Below the pieces are notes generated by a model. It searched no databases and had not been told where the DNA came from. It was given only the letters and a program-made list of their open reading frames with translations. Shown here in pieces: positions 35,072 to 45,717 of a DNA stretch of 64,000 nt. Numbering within the stretch: the stretch's first letter is position 1; each line of letters opens with the position of its first letter. Source of the stretch: an uncultured Muribaculaceae bacterium (GTDB lineage: Bacteria > Bacteroidota > Bacteroidia > Bacteroidales > Muribaculaceae). The stretch is from contig CAJUKD010000012.1 in NCBI GenBank assembly GCA_910587235.1, positions 1 through 64,000 on the forward strand, given 5' to 3'. The translations under genes were made by a program, and so were the position numbers.

Positions 35072-36019
35072 TCATCGCCTTTCCGCAATCATTCCTATAG
35101 CAGCGTGATACGCTTTGATGTTTGAGGCTTTTCTGATGGCTTTTGACGCACGGTGCCCTGTTTCGGGTTCAAGGTAGTCCCAGAACGATTTTATTTTCGA
35201 CAATATCTGCGCATCGCCGCACAAGGAGGCTGAGTAGTGCATATATATAAGGTCGTGCAAAGCCAGTATGTGTTCTATGCGGTTTTGGCGATTCCATTCC
35301 CGGCCTTCGCGCCATTCGGCTATAAGTGAAGGACGTCCCAGAAGGCCTCGTCCGGCCATCACTCCCGCGATTTTCGGAAATCGAGATATTGTGGAGTCTA
35401 TGTCCGACGGAGTAAGGATGTCGCCGTTGAAAACTATCGGATGTGTCGATATTTCCAGCAGTTCGCCAAACTCTGCCAGGTACAGATTCCCGGAATAGGC
35501 TTGGCGTGCTGTCCGGGGGTGTACGCATATATGGCTGAGCGGTACTGTGTTAAGAATTTCAATAGTATGCCTCCATAGCTTCGGGCTGTCGGTGCCGAGC
35601 CGCATCTTTACCGAGAACGAAATGCGTTCGCCGATGTTGGTTATCGCGGATGCTATGTCATGCAGATTATCTATGTTGGCCGGAAAGGCAGCTCCTCGTC
35701 CTTTTTTCATCTGTGGTACGAACGGACAGCCCATATTCAGGTCGATTCGCTTGTATCCGGCCGAAGCTACGGCATCTGTGAGAATTGAGAACTCTGAGAT
35801 GTCGCGGAATATTATCTGAGGAACTGTAAATGTCTTTTCCCGCCCCGGGCCATACGTGATGTCGCGCATGTCGCGACTTCGTGGGATGCCGCCTTCCAGA
35901 CGTACGAAAGGAGTAAAGTAGCAGTCGGCCGAACCGGAGTCGGGTCCGTAGACCTCGGCATGGAAACGACGCCATGGCGCTTCAGTATAACCCTGCATAG
36001 GGGCGGCGAATAATTTCAT
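35072..36019 (-). CDS. dus: tRNA-dihydrouridine synthase
   Basis: A 315-residue flavin TIM-barrel enzyme reducing uridines in the tRNA D-loop. FAAPMQGYTEAPWRRFHAEV is the FMN-binding start, and the catalytic Cys is in IDLNMGCPFVPQMKKGRGAA. FSVKMRLGTDSP, HPRTARQAYSG, PIVFNGDILTPSD and MAGRGLLGRPSL complete the barrel. Which U position it modifies (DusA/B/C class) cannot be assigned confidently. It is convergent with apbE, with a 4-bp gap. Confidence 0.9.
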   Translation of the reverse strand: MKLFAAPMQGYTEAPWRRFHAEVYGPDSGSADCYFTPFVRLEGGIPRSRDMRDITYGPGREKTFTVPQIIFRDISEFSILTDAVASAGYKRIDLNMGCPFVPQMKKGRGAAFPANIDNLHDIASAITNIGERISFSVKMRLGTDSPKLWRHTIEILNTVPLSHICVHPRTARQAYSGNLYLAEFGELLEISTHPIVFNGDILTPSDIDSTISRFPKIAGVMAGRGLLGRPSLIAEWREGREWNRQNRIEHILALHDLIYMHYSASLCGDAQILSKIKSFWDYLEPETGHRASKAIRKASNIKAYHAAIGMIAERR

Positions 36020-36287
36020 TCCGCGAAGATAGGAAAATTCTCTGACTGGCTGGGGATGTCGTTTGCTATTGTTTTCAGAGCGGAAGAGATATTTATTCAG
36101 ATTGTCATTATTTATAATTGGTATATGTTTCTGTTATGTGTTGGTAAGTGTTTTACTGATAGTGCTTTATGTGCCTTGTTTGGCTGGGGAGGGCAAAAAG
36201 TGTCATTAAAATTTCCGTATGTGCCGAAAATTTCGTTACTTTGCACCGCAAAAAATTTTGAAAACTATTAATTAAAATCAAATTATT

Positions 36288-36524
36288 ATGTCAGAAATTG
36301 CAGATCGCGTAAAAAACATCGTGGTTGACAAACTCGGTGTTGACGCTGACAAAGTAACTGAAACCGCATCGTTCACCACAGACCTCAACGCCGATTCTCT
36401 CGACACCGTTGAACTGATCATGGACTTCGAAAAAGAATTCGGCATCACCATTCCCGACGAAGAAGCCCAGAACATCAAGACTGTTGGCGACGCCATCGCA
36501 TTCGTTGAAAAGGCAGGCAAGTAA
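36288..36524 (+). CDS. acpP: Acyl carrier protein
   Basis: A 78-residue acidic four-helix protein carrying fatty-acyl intermediates on 4'-phosphopantetheine. The attachment site is Ser37 in LNADSLDTVELIM, followed by FEKEFGITIPDEEAQNI. It precedes fabF as usual. A promoter-like TTACTTTG occurs at 36236-36243. A hairpin between acpP and fabF may set a higher acpP mRNA level. Confidence 0.97.
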   Translation: MSEIADRVKNIVVDKLGVDADKVTETASFTTDLNADSLDTVELIMDFEKEFGITIPDEEAQNIKTVGDAIAFVEKAGK

Positions 36525-36554
36525 TTTGCAGGCATTCCAACAGCAATACAGAGG

Positions 36555-36580
36555 CCGCCGCGAATAACCCGGCGGTTTTT
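36555..36580 (+). terminator. Leaky terminator between acpP and fabF
   Basis: Six-bp stem CCGCCG / CGGCGG with a 9-nt loop, followed by TTTTTG. The short stem suggests partial read-through into fabF. Confidence 0.55.
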
Positions 36581-36638
36581 GTATATATAAGCCCCTTTTA
36601 ATCTGCAAGCAATTGCACTCAGACAAATAAACCTATCA

Positions 36639-37907
36639 ATGGAACTTAAAAGAGTCGTAGTAACCGGCCTCGGAGTGATCAGCCCCATCGGCAACGATGT
36701 TGCCACCACGTGGGAGAACGCCAAGAACGGCGTCAGCGGAGCCGGTCCTATCACCCATTTTGACGCATCGAAGTTCAAGACACAGTTCGCCTGCGAGGTA
36801 AAGAACTTCGACGGTAACGAACACTTCGACCGCAAGAAGCTTCGTCAGCTCGACCTTTATGCCCAGTATGCCATTGTGGCAGCCCGTCAGGCCGTAGCCG
36901 ACGCAGGTATCGACGCCGAGAACGCGGTCGACAAGAATCGCGTGGGTGTTATCGTAGCTGCCGGTATCGGCGGCCTCCATACATTTGAAGAAGAAGCCGG
37001 ATATTATGCGTTGAATCATGAGAACGGCCCGAAATACAATCCCTTCTTTATTCCGAAGATGATTGCCGATATCGCATCGGGTCATATTTCGATGGAATAC
37101 GGCTTCCATGGTCCCAACTTCGGAACTGTGTCGGCTTGCGCGTCGTCGAACAATGCTATCATCGACGCTTTCAACCTTATCCGTCTTGGTAAGGCCGACG
37201 CTATTCTTGCAGGTGGTGCCGAAGCTGCCATATACCCCGCAGGTGTCGGAGGTTTCAACTCAATGCACGCCCTTTCGACGCGCAACGACAGCCCCGAAAC
37301 GGCATCGCGTCCTTTCAGCAAGTCGCGCGACGGCTTTGTGATGGGCGAAGGCTCGGCTGTGCTTGTGCTTGAAGAACTCGAACATGCCAAAGCCCGCGGT
37401 GCAAAAATCTATGCCGAAGTCGCAGGCGGAGGTCTGTCGGCCGATGCTTACCACCTGACAGCCACCCATCCCGAAGGTCTGGGTGCTATTCTCGCCATGC
37501 GCAACGCACTCGACGATGCCGGCATGAAGCCCGAGGATATCGACTATATCAACGTGCACGGCACGTCGACTCCCGTCGGTGACATATCCGAAGTTAAAGC
37601 CATCGTAGAAGTGTTCGGCGATCAGGCACACAAGCTTAATATCTCCTCGACCAAATCCATGACCGGTCATCTGCTCGGCGCCACAGGTGCACTTGAAGCT
37701 GTGTTCAGTGTCAAGGCTGTGGAGGAAGACATCGTTCCCCCGACAATCAATCACGATCCGGAAGATCAGGACGAAAATATCGATTACAGCCTTAACTTCA
37801 CTTTCGACCGCGCACAGAAGCGTCCCGTGCGTGCCGCGCTGTCGAATTCGTTCGGTTTCGGCGGTCACAACGCTACCGTAATCGTCAAGAAGTACGAGGA
37901 CAAATAA
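36639..37907 (+). CDS. fabF: Beta-ketoacyl-ACP synthase II
   Basis: A 422-residue condensing enzyme that elongates fatty acids with malonyl-ACP. The active-site Cys167 is in FGTVSACASSNNAI. The two active-site histidines are in INVHGTSTPVGD and STKSMTGHLLGATGALEA. The C-terminal SNSFGFGGHNATVIVK is typical. It is followed by a strong terminator rather than the rnc gene often seen in related genomes. Confidence 0.96.
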   Translation: MELKRVVVTGLGVISPIGNDVATTWENAKNGVSGAGPITHFDASKFKTQFACEVKNFDGNEHFDRKKLRQLDLYAQYAIVAARQAVADAGIDAENAVDKNRVGVIVAAGIGGLHTFEEEAGYYALNHENGPKYNPFFIPKMIADIASGHISMEYGFHGPNFGTVSACASSNNAIIDAFNLIRLGKADAILAGGAEAAIYPAGVGGFNSMHALSTRNDSPETASRPFSKSRDGFVMGEGSAVLVLEELEHAKARGAKIYAEVAGGGLSADAYHLTATHPEGLGAILAMRNALDDAGMKPEDIDYINVHGTSTPVGDISEVKAIVEVFGDQAHKLNISSTKSMTGHLLGATGALEAVFSVKAVEEDIVPPTINHDPEDQDENIDYSLNFTFDRAQKRPVRAALSNSFGFGGHNATVIVKKYEDK

Positions 37908-37933
37908 GCACGTTTTGCCACGTGCGATATGTG

Positions 37934-37960
37934 AAAGGCGCCGCATTTAGCGGCGCCTTT
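37934..37960 (+). terminator. Terminator of acpP-fabF
   Basis: Eleven-bp perfect stem (AAAGGCGCCGC / GCGGCGCCTTT) with a 5-nt loop and a following CTTTATG. The next gene begins about 210 bp later. Confidence 0.85.
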
Positions 37961-38173
37961 CTTTATGTGTAAAAATATAGAACAGATATTGCGCTTTTCT
38001 GATGTAGTGATGGAAAAATTGGGAGATAGAAATCAAAAAAACTGATAGTGAAACATTTTTTCTTCGTTTTTGTTAAAGAAATATGAGGGAAAGTTAAATG
38101 AAAATGTTAATTTTGCCAACACCAAAAGCAAATTACTCTATTATTATTGTCTAATATAAAAATACGAAAAATC

Positions 38174-38389
38174 ATGAACACAGAAGTAATCGGCACAAAC
38201 GCCGGCTCCGTATGGGTTGCTCTTAACACAGCCGACGCTCTGGGAATCAAACAGATTAAAAAAATCACCAAACTGAAAGATAAGGAAGTATTCGCCGCTA
38301 TCGGATGGCTCGCACGCGAAGGCAAGATCGCAATAGACGTGGATCCGGAGGATGAGAAAGAATTCGTTGTAAGCCTCGTACAAGGATAA
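38174..38389 (+). CDS. Winged-helix DUF2582-like protein
   Basis: A 71-residue protein (start MNTEVIGTNAGSVW) with a predicted winged helix: VWVALNTADALGIKQIKKIT, KDKEVFAAIGWLAREGKIAI, EDEKEFVVSLV. The family (DUF2582) is widespread in Bacteroidetes. It looks like a DNA-binding wing fold but has no established target. A -7-like TAATTTTG at 38108-38115 suggests its own promoter, and a strong terminator follows. Confidence 0.8.
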   Translation: MNTEVIGTNAGSVWVALNTADALGIKQIKKITKLKDKEVFAAIGWLAREGKIAIDVDPEDEKEFVVSLVQG

Positions 38390-38404
38390 TAATCTGATAT
38401 ATCG

Positions 38405-38446
38405 AAGCCGGGAAAAGCTCGTACGGGGCTATCCCGGCTTTTTTTG
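38405..38446 (+). terminator. Terminator after the DUF2582 gene
   Basis: Nine-bp stem (AAGCCGGGA / TCCCGGCTT) followed by a run of seven T. It isolates the small gene from tamB. Confidence 0.85.
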
Positions 38447-38583
38447 TGTACATTTTTGGAAAAGGTGTTTTTCTTGCTGTCAGGCACGTATTTCTGAAAA
38501 CCAAACAGGACTTCCGCGGGTTTTAATAGCGTGCGGGTGACCATCACCGCCTGCCTGTAATCCTAAAAGAAAAAACAATCGAA

Positions 38584-41500
38584 GTGAGAGTAAGCTCTGT
38601 CATACGTAAGTTCATCAAAATTATCGCTTGCCTTGTGCTTGCTGTCGTGGCTTTGCTCGGCGGAGTCGTGTCGATGTTATATTCGCCGTGGGTTCAACGC
38701 GAGTTACGTTCGGCTCTTACGGCCCATTTCGACTCTGTTGCCGAATCCTCATCTCCGCGCATCTCATTGGGGTCATGGCGTCTGCGCCCGCCTTTGCGTC
38801 TGGAACTGGACGGTCTGGCGGTAACGGAGAATGCCGATACTCTTGTGGCTGCCGCTTCAGCGAGGGTGAATGTCAGCCTTTTGCCGCTTATATGGGGAAA
38901 AGTACGGATAAACAGTGCCGACCTTATTGCCGCACGTTATCGGCTTGGAAGCCCTGACTCGCTGATGTACATGACCATAGCCGCTGATTCGATAGGCATA
39001 CGTCCGGCATCTTTGCTGCTTTCCGCTATGGACATAAATCTGGAACAGGCTACGATACGCGGCGGCCGTCTGGAAATGACAATACGTCCGGACACATCCA
39101 CGGTCGACGAAGCTCCGGCACCACCTATGGACATGAGTATAGCTCTGGGGCGTCTTACTCTTGACGATTTCGATTATTCGATGCGTCTGATGCCTGCAAT
39201 CGACACACTCAATGCGCATATAGGTCATGCGGTGCTTCGCGACGGCAAAATCGACATGCTGCATCAGCATATCGGACTATCTCTTCTTGAAGGCACTCGC
39301 CTTGATGCTCGTTACGTAGCTCCCGACTCGGCAGCAATTGTTGCGGCAGGGCCGTATCCTCTGGCAGATGTGCCGGCCGATACCGTCGTCGCCGAGCCGT
39401 GGACCGTTGAGATCGACAGTATATTCTTCGACCGTTCGCATGCACTTTATACAACTGCCGGTGTACGCCCATTGCCCGGGCTTGATTTTGCCTATATCGA
39501 GGCTTCGGATCTTACTCTGGGGCTGAAGGATTTTTACAATCAAGCGTCGACAGTGCACTTGCCTCTGACATTTGCGGCCACCGAACGTTGCGGAGTCCGC
39601 CTGGAGGCCGGTGGTAGCCTTTTTATCGATGAATCGGCATTGACTTTTAAAAATTTCAATGTCGCTACACCCGAAGGTACATATATAGCTTTCGACGGAT
39701 TGCTCGGTATGGGTGACATGGCCTCTGATCCGTCGTTACCGCTGGCGTTGCGTGCCGGCGCCGGCCTCAATCCTGCCGACATGCGGCGGATGTTTCCGCT
39801 GTTTGCCCCTTACTTCATGGCTTTGCCGACGGACGAAAATATAGATCTGACTGTGGATGTAAGCGGCACGATGGGAGATATTTCGCTTGACACTCTCGGA
39901 CTAAGGCTTACGCGCTGTGCCTCGCTGTCGGCGTCGGGCCGTATAAAAGATGTCATGCAGCCGGACCGCATGAACGGAAACATCGCTTTGCGCGGACGCA
40001 TTATAAATATCAACAAGATAAAAAACAGCCTTTTGCCGGCAGCGACGGCAAAAACGCTTGCCGTACCTCCGATGGCATTGGCCGGCAATGTGGCAATGGC
40101 CGGTGGCCGTATGCGTGGAGGTCTGACTGCGCGGACTGCATCCGGCGACATACGCCTGAAAGCCGACTGGCGCAGCCGCAGCGAGGATTATGTTGTGACT
40201 GTCGATGCCGACCGTTTCCCTGTCGACGCGTTTATGCCTTTGCTTGGCGTTGGTGCGGTGACTGCCAGAATAGATGCGGACGGACATGGATACAATCCTT
40301 TTTCAGAAACAATGAGGCTCGACGCTTCTCTTGCGGTTGACAATGCCGTCTATTCCGGACATACTTATACCGGCATCACCGGCGATGTGCATGTGGCCGA
40401 CGGACGCGCTTCGGTAGGGCTGTCATCGGTTAATCCCGATCTCGACCTCGAACTTGCTGCCGCGGGCACTCTGACCGGAGGCCGTTATGACTGGACCGCC
40501 GATATCGACGGCCGGAATGTGGATTTCCGCGCTCTGGGATTTTCCGACTCGGATATGGCTGTGGAAATGGCGGCGCACGCCGAGGCTGTGGTGAGTGAAG
40601 ACGGGAAGAATATAAATGCACATGTGAACATCGCCGACCTTTTTCTTCGCCGTGAGTCCGGTACGGTGGCGCTGAATGACATTGACATGCGCTTTCTTGC
40701 CGACGACTCGCTGACCGAGGCTTCGGTGATGAACCGCGACCTGACAGCCCGCTTTGCATCTACGGCTGTCCTTGACACTCTTCTTACTTCGTTTAGTGCA
40801 ACTTCGGAAGTTCTTTCCGGGCAGATTGCTCGGCGTCGGCTTAATGTCGACAGCCTGCAAAAAGCCATGCCGCCGTTTGAACTGTCTGTTGTCGGAGGAA
40901 ATTCGAACATGGTAAACGATTTCCTGTCGCCCTCGGGTATGTCTGTGCGCTCGTTGAATCTTTTCGCCGACAATGACAGTACACTGCGTCTGCGTTCACA
41001 GATTCTGCGTTTCAAGACAGGCTCTATGATTCTCGATACCATAAATGTAGGCGTCGGCCAGCATGCAGAACATCTTCACATGCTTGCGCATGTGGGAAAC
41101 CGCCCCGGAACTCTCGATAATTTCGCTCAGGTCGATTTGAATGGTCGTGTCGACGGCAATCGTGCGGCGCTGCGATTGAGCCAGCGCAACATAAAAGGAC
41201 AGACCGGTTTCGATTTCGGGCTGGACGCTTCTGTTGCCGATTCTACCGCCGTAGTGCACATAAATCCTTTAACGCCTGTGATAGGTTATCAGCCGTGGAC
41301 GGTGAATCCGGGCAATTTCATAAACTATACCATCCCCTCAGGGCATATTGACGCAAATGTGCGGATGGCCGGCGGTACATCGTCGCTGGCAATATATACG
41401 GACGCTCCCGAGGATTCCGTGCAGATACATAGTCATGATCATCAGGAAGATCTCGTGGTTAAAATCGACGACATCCATATCGCAGACTGGATTTCCTTCA

Positions 41501-43368
41501 ACCCGTTCGCACCACCTATGCGCGGCGACCTTGATGCCGATATGCGTCTGAACCGTAGCGACGGCCAGATTGTAGGACGCGGTACGCTCGGCCTTGAAAA
41601 CTTTTTCTATGGCCGAGAGAAAGTGGCCGATTTCGGAATGGATTTCGATGTGGCCGCCACGACTTCGGGAAGCATACGTGCAAAGGCAAACCTGAGTGTT
41701 GACGGACGTCGTACAATAAGCCTTGCAGGCACTATGAACGACTCCACCGCAACATCACCGCTTGATCTTGATCTTTCGATGATTCATTTTCCGCTGTCGA
41801 CCGCCAATCCTTTCCTTCCGGCGGGTACAGGCCGTCTGCGTGGCATGCTCAACGGTTCGATGCGGGTTACGGGTACGGAAAAACGACCTGTGATCAACGG
41901 CACGCTCGATTTCGATTCAACGGCTGTCAGGCTGGGTATGACAGGAACCGATTACCGCTTTAGTGAAGTGGATATTCCTGTCGAAGATAATATAGTAAGT
42001 TTCAACAGTTTCGCCATTACTGCATGTAACGACAATCCTCTTGTTATCAACGGACGCGTGAATCTCGGCGATTTCTCCGACCCGCGTTTCGCACTTACGA
42101 TGAAGGCCGACAATATGCAGATTGTCGATAGCCGGCGCGCTTCCAAGGGGGCCGACGTATATGGCAAGGCATTCATAAGCCTCAATGCTTCGGCACAAGG
42201 TTCGATGCAGATAATGAATGTCGATGCGCGTCTGGCATTGAAGCCCGGCACAAATGTGACATACGTCATTCCCGACGCATCGTCGGTCATTGCATCGCAG
42301 TCGACAGGCGATATGGTGCGCTTTGTGAATTTTACCGACAGCCTTGCCATGCAGGAGGCCGACAGCATTACGCAGAAGTCGACGTCGCTTTTCCTTGATG
42401 CCTTGCTTGCGATAGAAGAGGGCACCGTGATCGGTATTGATCTTTCGGCCGACGGGAAAAACCGTGCAAGGCTTGAAAGCGACGGAACTCTGACATACGC
42501 CATGTCGCCAATGAGCGACGGACGCCTGTCTGGACGTCTGAATATAAATGGAGGATACGTACGATATACTCCTCCGTTGATGTCGGAAAAACGTTTTGAC
42601 TTTGAAGAGGGCAGCTATGTGGCTTTCAATGGCAACATGATGAATCCGACGCTCAACGTCCATGCTTCTGATGTGATCAAGGCCAATGTGACGCAGGAGG
42701 GAGCCAATTCACGGCTTGTGAATTTCGATGTGGGGCTTGGTGTGACAGGCACGTTGGAGAATATGAATGTGGTGTTTGACCTCTCCACCGACGACGATAT
42801 AACGGTAGCCAACGAATTGCAGTCCATGTCGGCCGAACAGCGTGCCAATCAGGCTATGAACCTCTTGCTCTACAATGTATATACTGGTCCTGGAACCAAG
42901 GGCAACGCATCTCTCAGCGGCAATCCGTTGTTCTCATTCCTTGAATCTCAGCTTAATTCGTGGATGGCAAATACTGTAAAAGGTGTCGATATTTCATTCG
43001 GCATAGACCAGTATGACCGTACTGTCAACGGAAGTACTTCGTCGACAATGAGCTATAGCTATCAGGTATCGAAATCGCTTTTCAACGATCGATTCAAGAT
43101 CGTCGTCGGGGGCAACTATTCGACAGACGCCAACGTTGACGAAAATTTCTCCCAGAATCTTATAAATGATATATCGTTTGAGTATTTCCTGAACAATACG
43201 CGTACGATGTATGTGCGTCTTTTCCGCCATACAGGTTATGAAAGCATACTTGAGGGTGAGATTACCCAGACCGGTGTAGGTTTCGTCTACCGCCGCAAAC
43301 TCAATCGTCTGGGCGACATGTTTCACTTCCGCCGTCACAAGGCTGAAAAAATATCCGACAGTCAATGA
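38584..43368 (+). CDS. tamB: Translocation and assembly module protein TamB (DUF490)
   Basis: A 1594-residue AsmA/TamB-type protein with a GTG start. It has an N-terminal signal anchor (IKIIACLVLAVVALLGGVVSML, about residues 11-32) and a very long beta-rich periplasmic body thought to form a hydrophobic groove. The C-terminal ~400 residues carry the conserved DUF490 domain (ALEEGTVIGIDLSADG-like DALLAIEEGTVIGIDLSADG, LSGRLNINGGYVRYTPP, NPTLNVHASDVIKANVTQEG). With TamA it links the membranes and helps lipid transport and outer-membrane protein assembly. It overlaps tamA by 4 bp (ATGA), so they are coupled. Confidence 0.92.
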   Translation: MRVSSVIRKFIKIIACLVLAVVALLGGVVSMLYSPWVQRELRSALTAHFDSVAESSSPRISLGSWRLRPPLRLELDGLAVTENADTLVAAASARVNVSLLPLIWGKVRINSADLIAARYRLGSPDSLMYMTIAADSIGIRPASLLLSAMDINLEQATIRGGRLEMTIRPDTSTVDEAPAPPMDMSIALGRLTLDDFDYSMRLMPAIDTLNAHIGHAVLRDGKIDMLHQHIGLSLLEGTRLDARYVAPDSAAIVAAGPYPLADVPADTVVAEPWTVEIDSIFFDRSHALYTTAGVRPLPGLDFAYIEASDLTLGLKDFYNQASTVHLPLTFAATERCGVRLEAGGSLFIDESALTFKNFNVATPEGTYIAFDGLLGMGDMASDPSLPLALRAGAGLNPADMRRMFPLFAPYFMALPTDENIDLTVDVSGTMGDISLDTLGLRLTRCASLSASGRIKDVMQPDRMNGNIALRGRIININKIKNSLLPAATAKTLAVPPMALAGNVAMAGGRMRGGLTARTASGDIRLKADWRSRSEDYVVTVDADRFPVDAFMPLLGVGAVTARIDADGHGYNPFSETMRLDASLAVDNAVYSGHTYTGITGDVHVADGRASVGLSSVNPDLDLELAAAGTLTGGRYDWTADIDGRNVDFRALGFSDSDMAVEMAAHAEAVVSEDGKNINAHVNIADLFLRRESGTVALNDIDMRFLADDSLTEASVMNRDLTARFASTAVLDTLLTSFSATSEVLSGQIARRRLNVDSLQKAMPPFELSVVGGNSNMVNDFLSPSGMSVRSLNLFADNDSTLRLRSQILRFKTGSMILDTINVGVGQHAEHLHMLAHVGNRPGTLDNFAQVDLNGRVDGNRAALRLSQRNIKGQTGFDFGLDASVADSTAVVHINPLTPVIGYQPWTVNPGNFINYTIPSGHIDANVRMAGGTSSLAIYTDAPEDSVQIHSHDHQEDLVVKIDDIHIADWISFNPFAPPMRGDLDADMRLNRSDGQIVGRGTLGLENFFYGREKVADFGMDFDVAATTSGSIRAKANLSVDGRRTISLAGTMNDSTATSPLDLDLSMIHFPLSTANPFLPAGTGRLRGMLNGSMRVTGTEKRPVINGTLDFDSTAVRLGMTGTDYRFSEVDIPVEDNIVSFNSFAITACNDNPLVINGRVNLGDFSDPRFALTMKADNMQIVDSRRASKGADVYGKAFISLNASAQGSMQIMNVDARLALKPGTNVTYVIPDASSVIASQSTGDMVRFVNFTDSLAMQEADSITQKSTSLFLDALLAIEEGTVIGIDLSADGKNRARLESDGTLTYAMSPMSDGRLSGRLNINGGYVRYTPPLMSEKRFDFEEGSYVAFNGNMMNPTLNVHASDVIKANVTQEGANSRLVNFDVGLGVTGTLENMNVVFDLSTDDDITVANELQSMSAEQRANQAMNLLLYNVYTGPGTKGNASLSGNPLFSFLESQLNSWMANTVKGVDISFGIDQYDRTVNGSTSSTMSYSYQVSKSLFNDRFKIVVGGNYSTDANVDENFSQNLINDISFEYFLNNTRTMYVRLFRHTGYESILEGEITQTGVGFVYRRKLNRLGDMFHFRRHKAEKISDSQ

Positions 43369-45692
43369 AAGCGATTGAAATCACCGGAAAAATATTGCGT
43401 GTATTCCTGTTTGCCGGGATGGCGGCAGGATTCGTCGCCTCGCTGCAGTCATGTTCGACCACGCGTCGTCTGCCCGAGGGTGAAATTCTCTACACGGGTG
43501 TAAAGAAAGTTGATATACAGTCAGATTCCGCATCCGGAGTCCCATCGGCGATGGCTTCGGCTATACGTACATCCGTGGATGTGGCGCCGAACAACTATTT
43601 CAAGCTGTTGAAGTGGCGCTATCCTTTTCCGCTTGGACTATGGGTCTACAACAACTGGCCGAATCCTGAAAAAGGGTTCAAGCACTGGATCTATGAAAAA
43701 CTGGTTGAGGAGCCGGTGCTTTTGTCTGATGTCCGTCCGGAAGTGCGTACACACATGATTGAAGAAATCCTTGACAATAACGGTTACTTCCGTGGCACTG
43801 CTACCTACAGCCTTGTTCAGGGAAAGAACAAACGTAAGGCCAAGATACTCTATGATGTCAAGACCGGCCCGGCATATCCTGTCGACAGTATAGAATTTTT
43901 GCCTGATACCTGCCGTCTTTATCATCTGATTGACTCGCTGGCTGCCCGCGACCGTTATCTTTCGGCAGTGCGTCCGCGTTTCTCGACCGACTCGCTGTCA
44001 GTTGCGCGTATGCGCATAACCAACGGCCTGCGCAACCGCGGATATTATTTTTTCAAACCGACGTATATAGAGTACCTTGCCGACAGCATAGCGCGCCCCG
44101 GGAGTGTGTTGCTACGCATGACGTTGGCTGCCAATACTCCGCGTGTGGCGTTGCAGCCGTATGTGACAGGCGATGTCACTGTGCGTGTCAACCGCAACAG
44201 GGGCGGAGGCATGCCCGACACAGTGCAGCTTCGTCGGGCCACGTTGATACAGATGATGCCTTCGCGCCTTCGCCGCAAGCTTTTCGACGAAAATATAGCG
44301 TTCCGTCCGGGGCGCACGTTCTCTGTGCGTAACATGGATAGGACACAGAGCAACCTGTCGCGACTGGGCATTTTCAATTCAATCAACATAGAGGCATGGC
44401 CTGATACTCTGACATCAGGAGCCGACGGACGCCGCAGGCTCAATGTCGATATCGACTGTACTTTCGACGCACCTCTTGAGGCCTCGGTAGAAGTCAATGC
44501 TTCGTCAAAATCCAACAGCTACATAGGCCCGGGTATAACTCTTGGCATTACTAATAAGAACATATTCGGCGGTGGAGAGCAACTTAGTGTGAAGGCTACC
44601 GGCAGTTATGAGTGGCAGACCGGTTCGGGACGCAAGTCTATATTCAACTCTTACGAGATCGGACTGACCGCTTCACTGGCTTTCCCGCGTATGCTTGCTC
44701 CGAAGTTTATACCTCGCAGCCGTTTCAATCTAAACTGGACGCGCTTCGACCTTAACGCCGATCTGCTCAATCGTCCCCATTACTTTAAAATGGCGCAGTT
44801 CAATGCGTCGGTAAATTACGACTGGCGTTTCCGCCGCCATGTGTCAAATACTCTGACATTGTTCAAACTCACTTATACCAACCTTATGCACACCACAGCC
44901 GAATTCGATTCCATAATGGACGCCAATCCGGCAGTAGCGCAAAGTTTCCGTTCGCAGTTCATCCCGCAGATGATATACAACTATGTCTACGACCGTGCAT
45001 TCGGACGTAACAATACGCTCAACTGGCAGTTCACGCTTCAGGAGGCGGGCAATATTTTCTGGGGAATATATCGCGCATGTGGCAAAAAGGGAGAAAAAGA
45101 ACTCTTTGGCACTCCTTTCTCGCAGTTTGTAAAAGGCAGCACCCAGCTTGTATGGGGACGTAGGCTTGGCGGTGACCATTGGCTTGTGAGCCGTGTCGCT
45201 GCGGGAGCAGCACATGCCTATGGCAATTCGACCCAGGTTCCATATTCCGAACAGTTCTATGTTGGCGGAGCTAATTCAGTGAGGGCGTTCACAGTCCGTA
45301 GCATAGGGCCGGGTAGCTATAAAGCTCCTCCGGGGCAGCAGGAGGATTATTTTGACCGTACCGGCACTTTCAAGTTCGAGGCCAATGTTGAATACCGTTT
45401 CCCGATTTTCGGCCCTGTGCATGGAGCTGTTTTCCTGGATGCCGGCAACGTGTGGTTGCTCAAGTCTGACCCTATGCGTCCCGGCGGCACACTGCGTGCG
45501 TCGACTTTCCTGCGCGATCTCGCGCTTGGGACGGGTGTAGGCCTTCGTGTCGACATATCGATGCTTGTCATCCGAGGCGACCTCGGTATAGGCATACATG
45601 CTCCTTACGACACCGGTCATGGCGGTTATTACAATATGGCTTCTTTTGGAAAATCGCTGGCTTTCCATCTCGCGATAGGCTATCCTTTCTGA
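43365..45692 (+). CDS. tamA: Omp85-family outer-membrane protein (TamA-like)
   Basis: A 775-residue protein with a lipoprotein-like signal (FVASLQSCSTTRRLPEGE, Cys near residue 29), then POTRA-type domains (~residues 40-400) and a C-terminal 16-strand Omp85 barrel. The barrel includes YSEQFYVGGANSVRAFTVRS (the VRGF-like lid motif) and ends SLAFHLAIGYPF, with the aromatic C-terminus needed for barrel insertion. It is coupled to tamB. A lipidated Omp85 is an unusual but recurrent Bacteroidetes form. Prophage sequence begins within about 30 bp of its stop codon. Confidence 0.9.
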   Translation: MKAIEITGKILRVFLFAGMAAGFVASLQSCSTTRRLPEGEILYTGVKKVDIQSDSASGVPSAMASAIRTSVDVAPNNYFKLLKWRYPFPLGLWVYNNWPNPEKGFKHWIYEKLVEEPVLLSDVRPEVRTHMIEEILDNNGYFRGTATYSLVQGKNKRKAKILYDVKTGPAYPVDSIEFLPDTCRLYHLIDSLAARDRYLSAVRPRFSTDSLSVARMRITNGLRNRGYYFFKPTYIEYLADSIARPGSVLLRMTLAANTPRVALQPYVTGDVTVRVNRNRGGGMPDTVQLRRATLIQMMPSRLRRKLFDENIAFRPGRTFSVRNMDRTQSNLSRLGIFNSINIEAWPDTLTSGADGRRRLNVDIDCTFDAPLEASVEVNASSKSNSYIGPGITLGITNKNIFGGGEQLSVKATGSYEWQTGSGRKSIFNSYEIGLTASLAFPRMLAPKFIPRSRFNLNWTRFDLNADLLNRPHYFKMAQFNASVNYDWRFRRHVSNTLTLFKLTYTNLMHTTAEFDSIMDANPAVAQSFRSQFIPQMIYNYVYDRAFGRNNTLNWQFTLQEAGNIFWGIYRACGKKGEKELFGTPFSQFVKGSTQLVWGRRLGGDHWLVSRVAAGAAHAYGNSTQVPYSEQFYVGGANSVRAFTVRSIGPGSYKAPPGQQEDYFDRTGTFKFEANVEYRFPIFGPVHGAVFLDAGNVWLLKSDPMRPGGTLRASTFLRDLALGTGVGLRVDISMLVIRGDLGIGIHAPYDTGHGGYYNMASFGKSLAFHLAIGYPF

Positions 45693-45717
45693 TTTCTCGG
45701 AAAATTTTATAATCGGC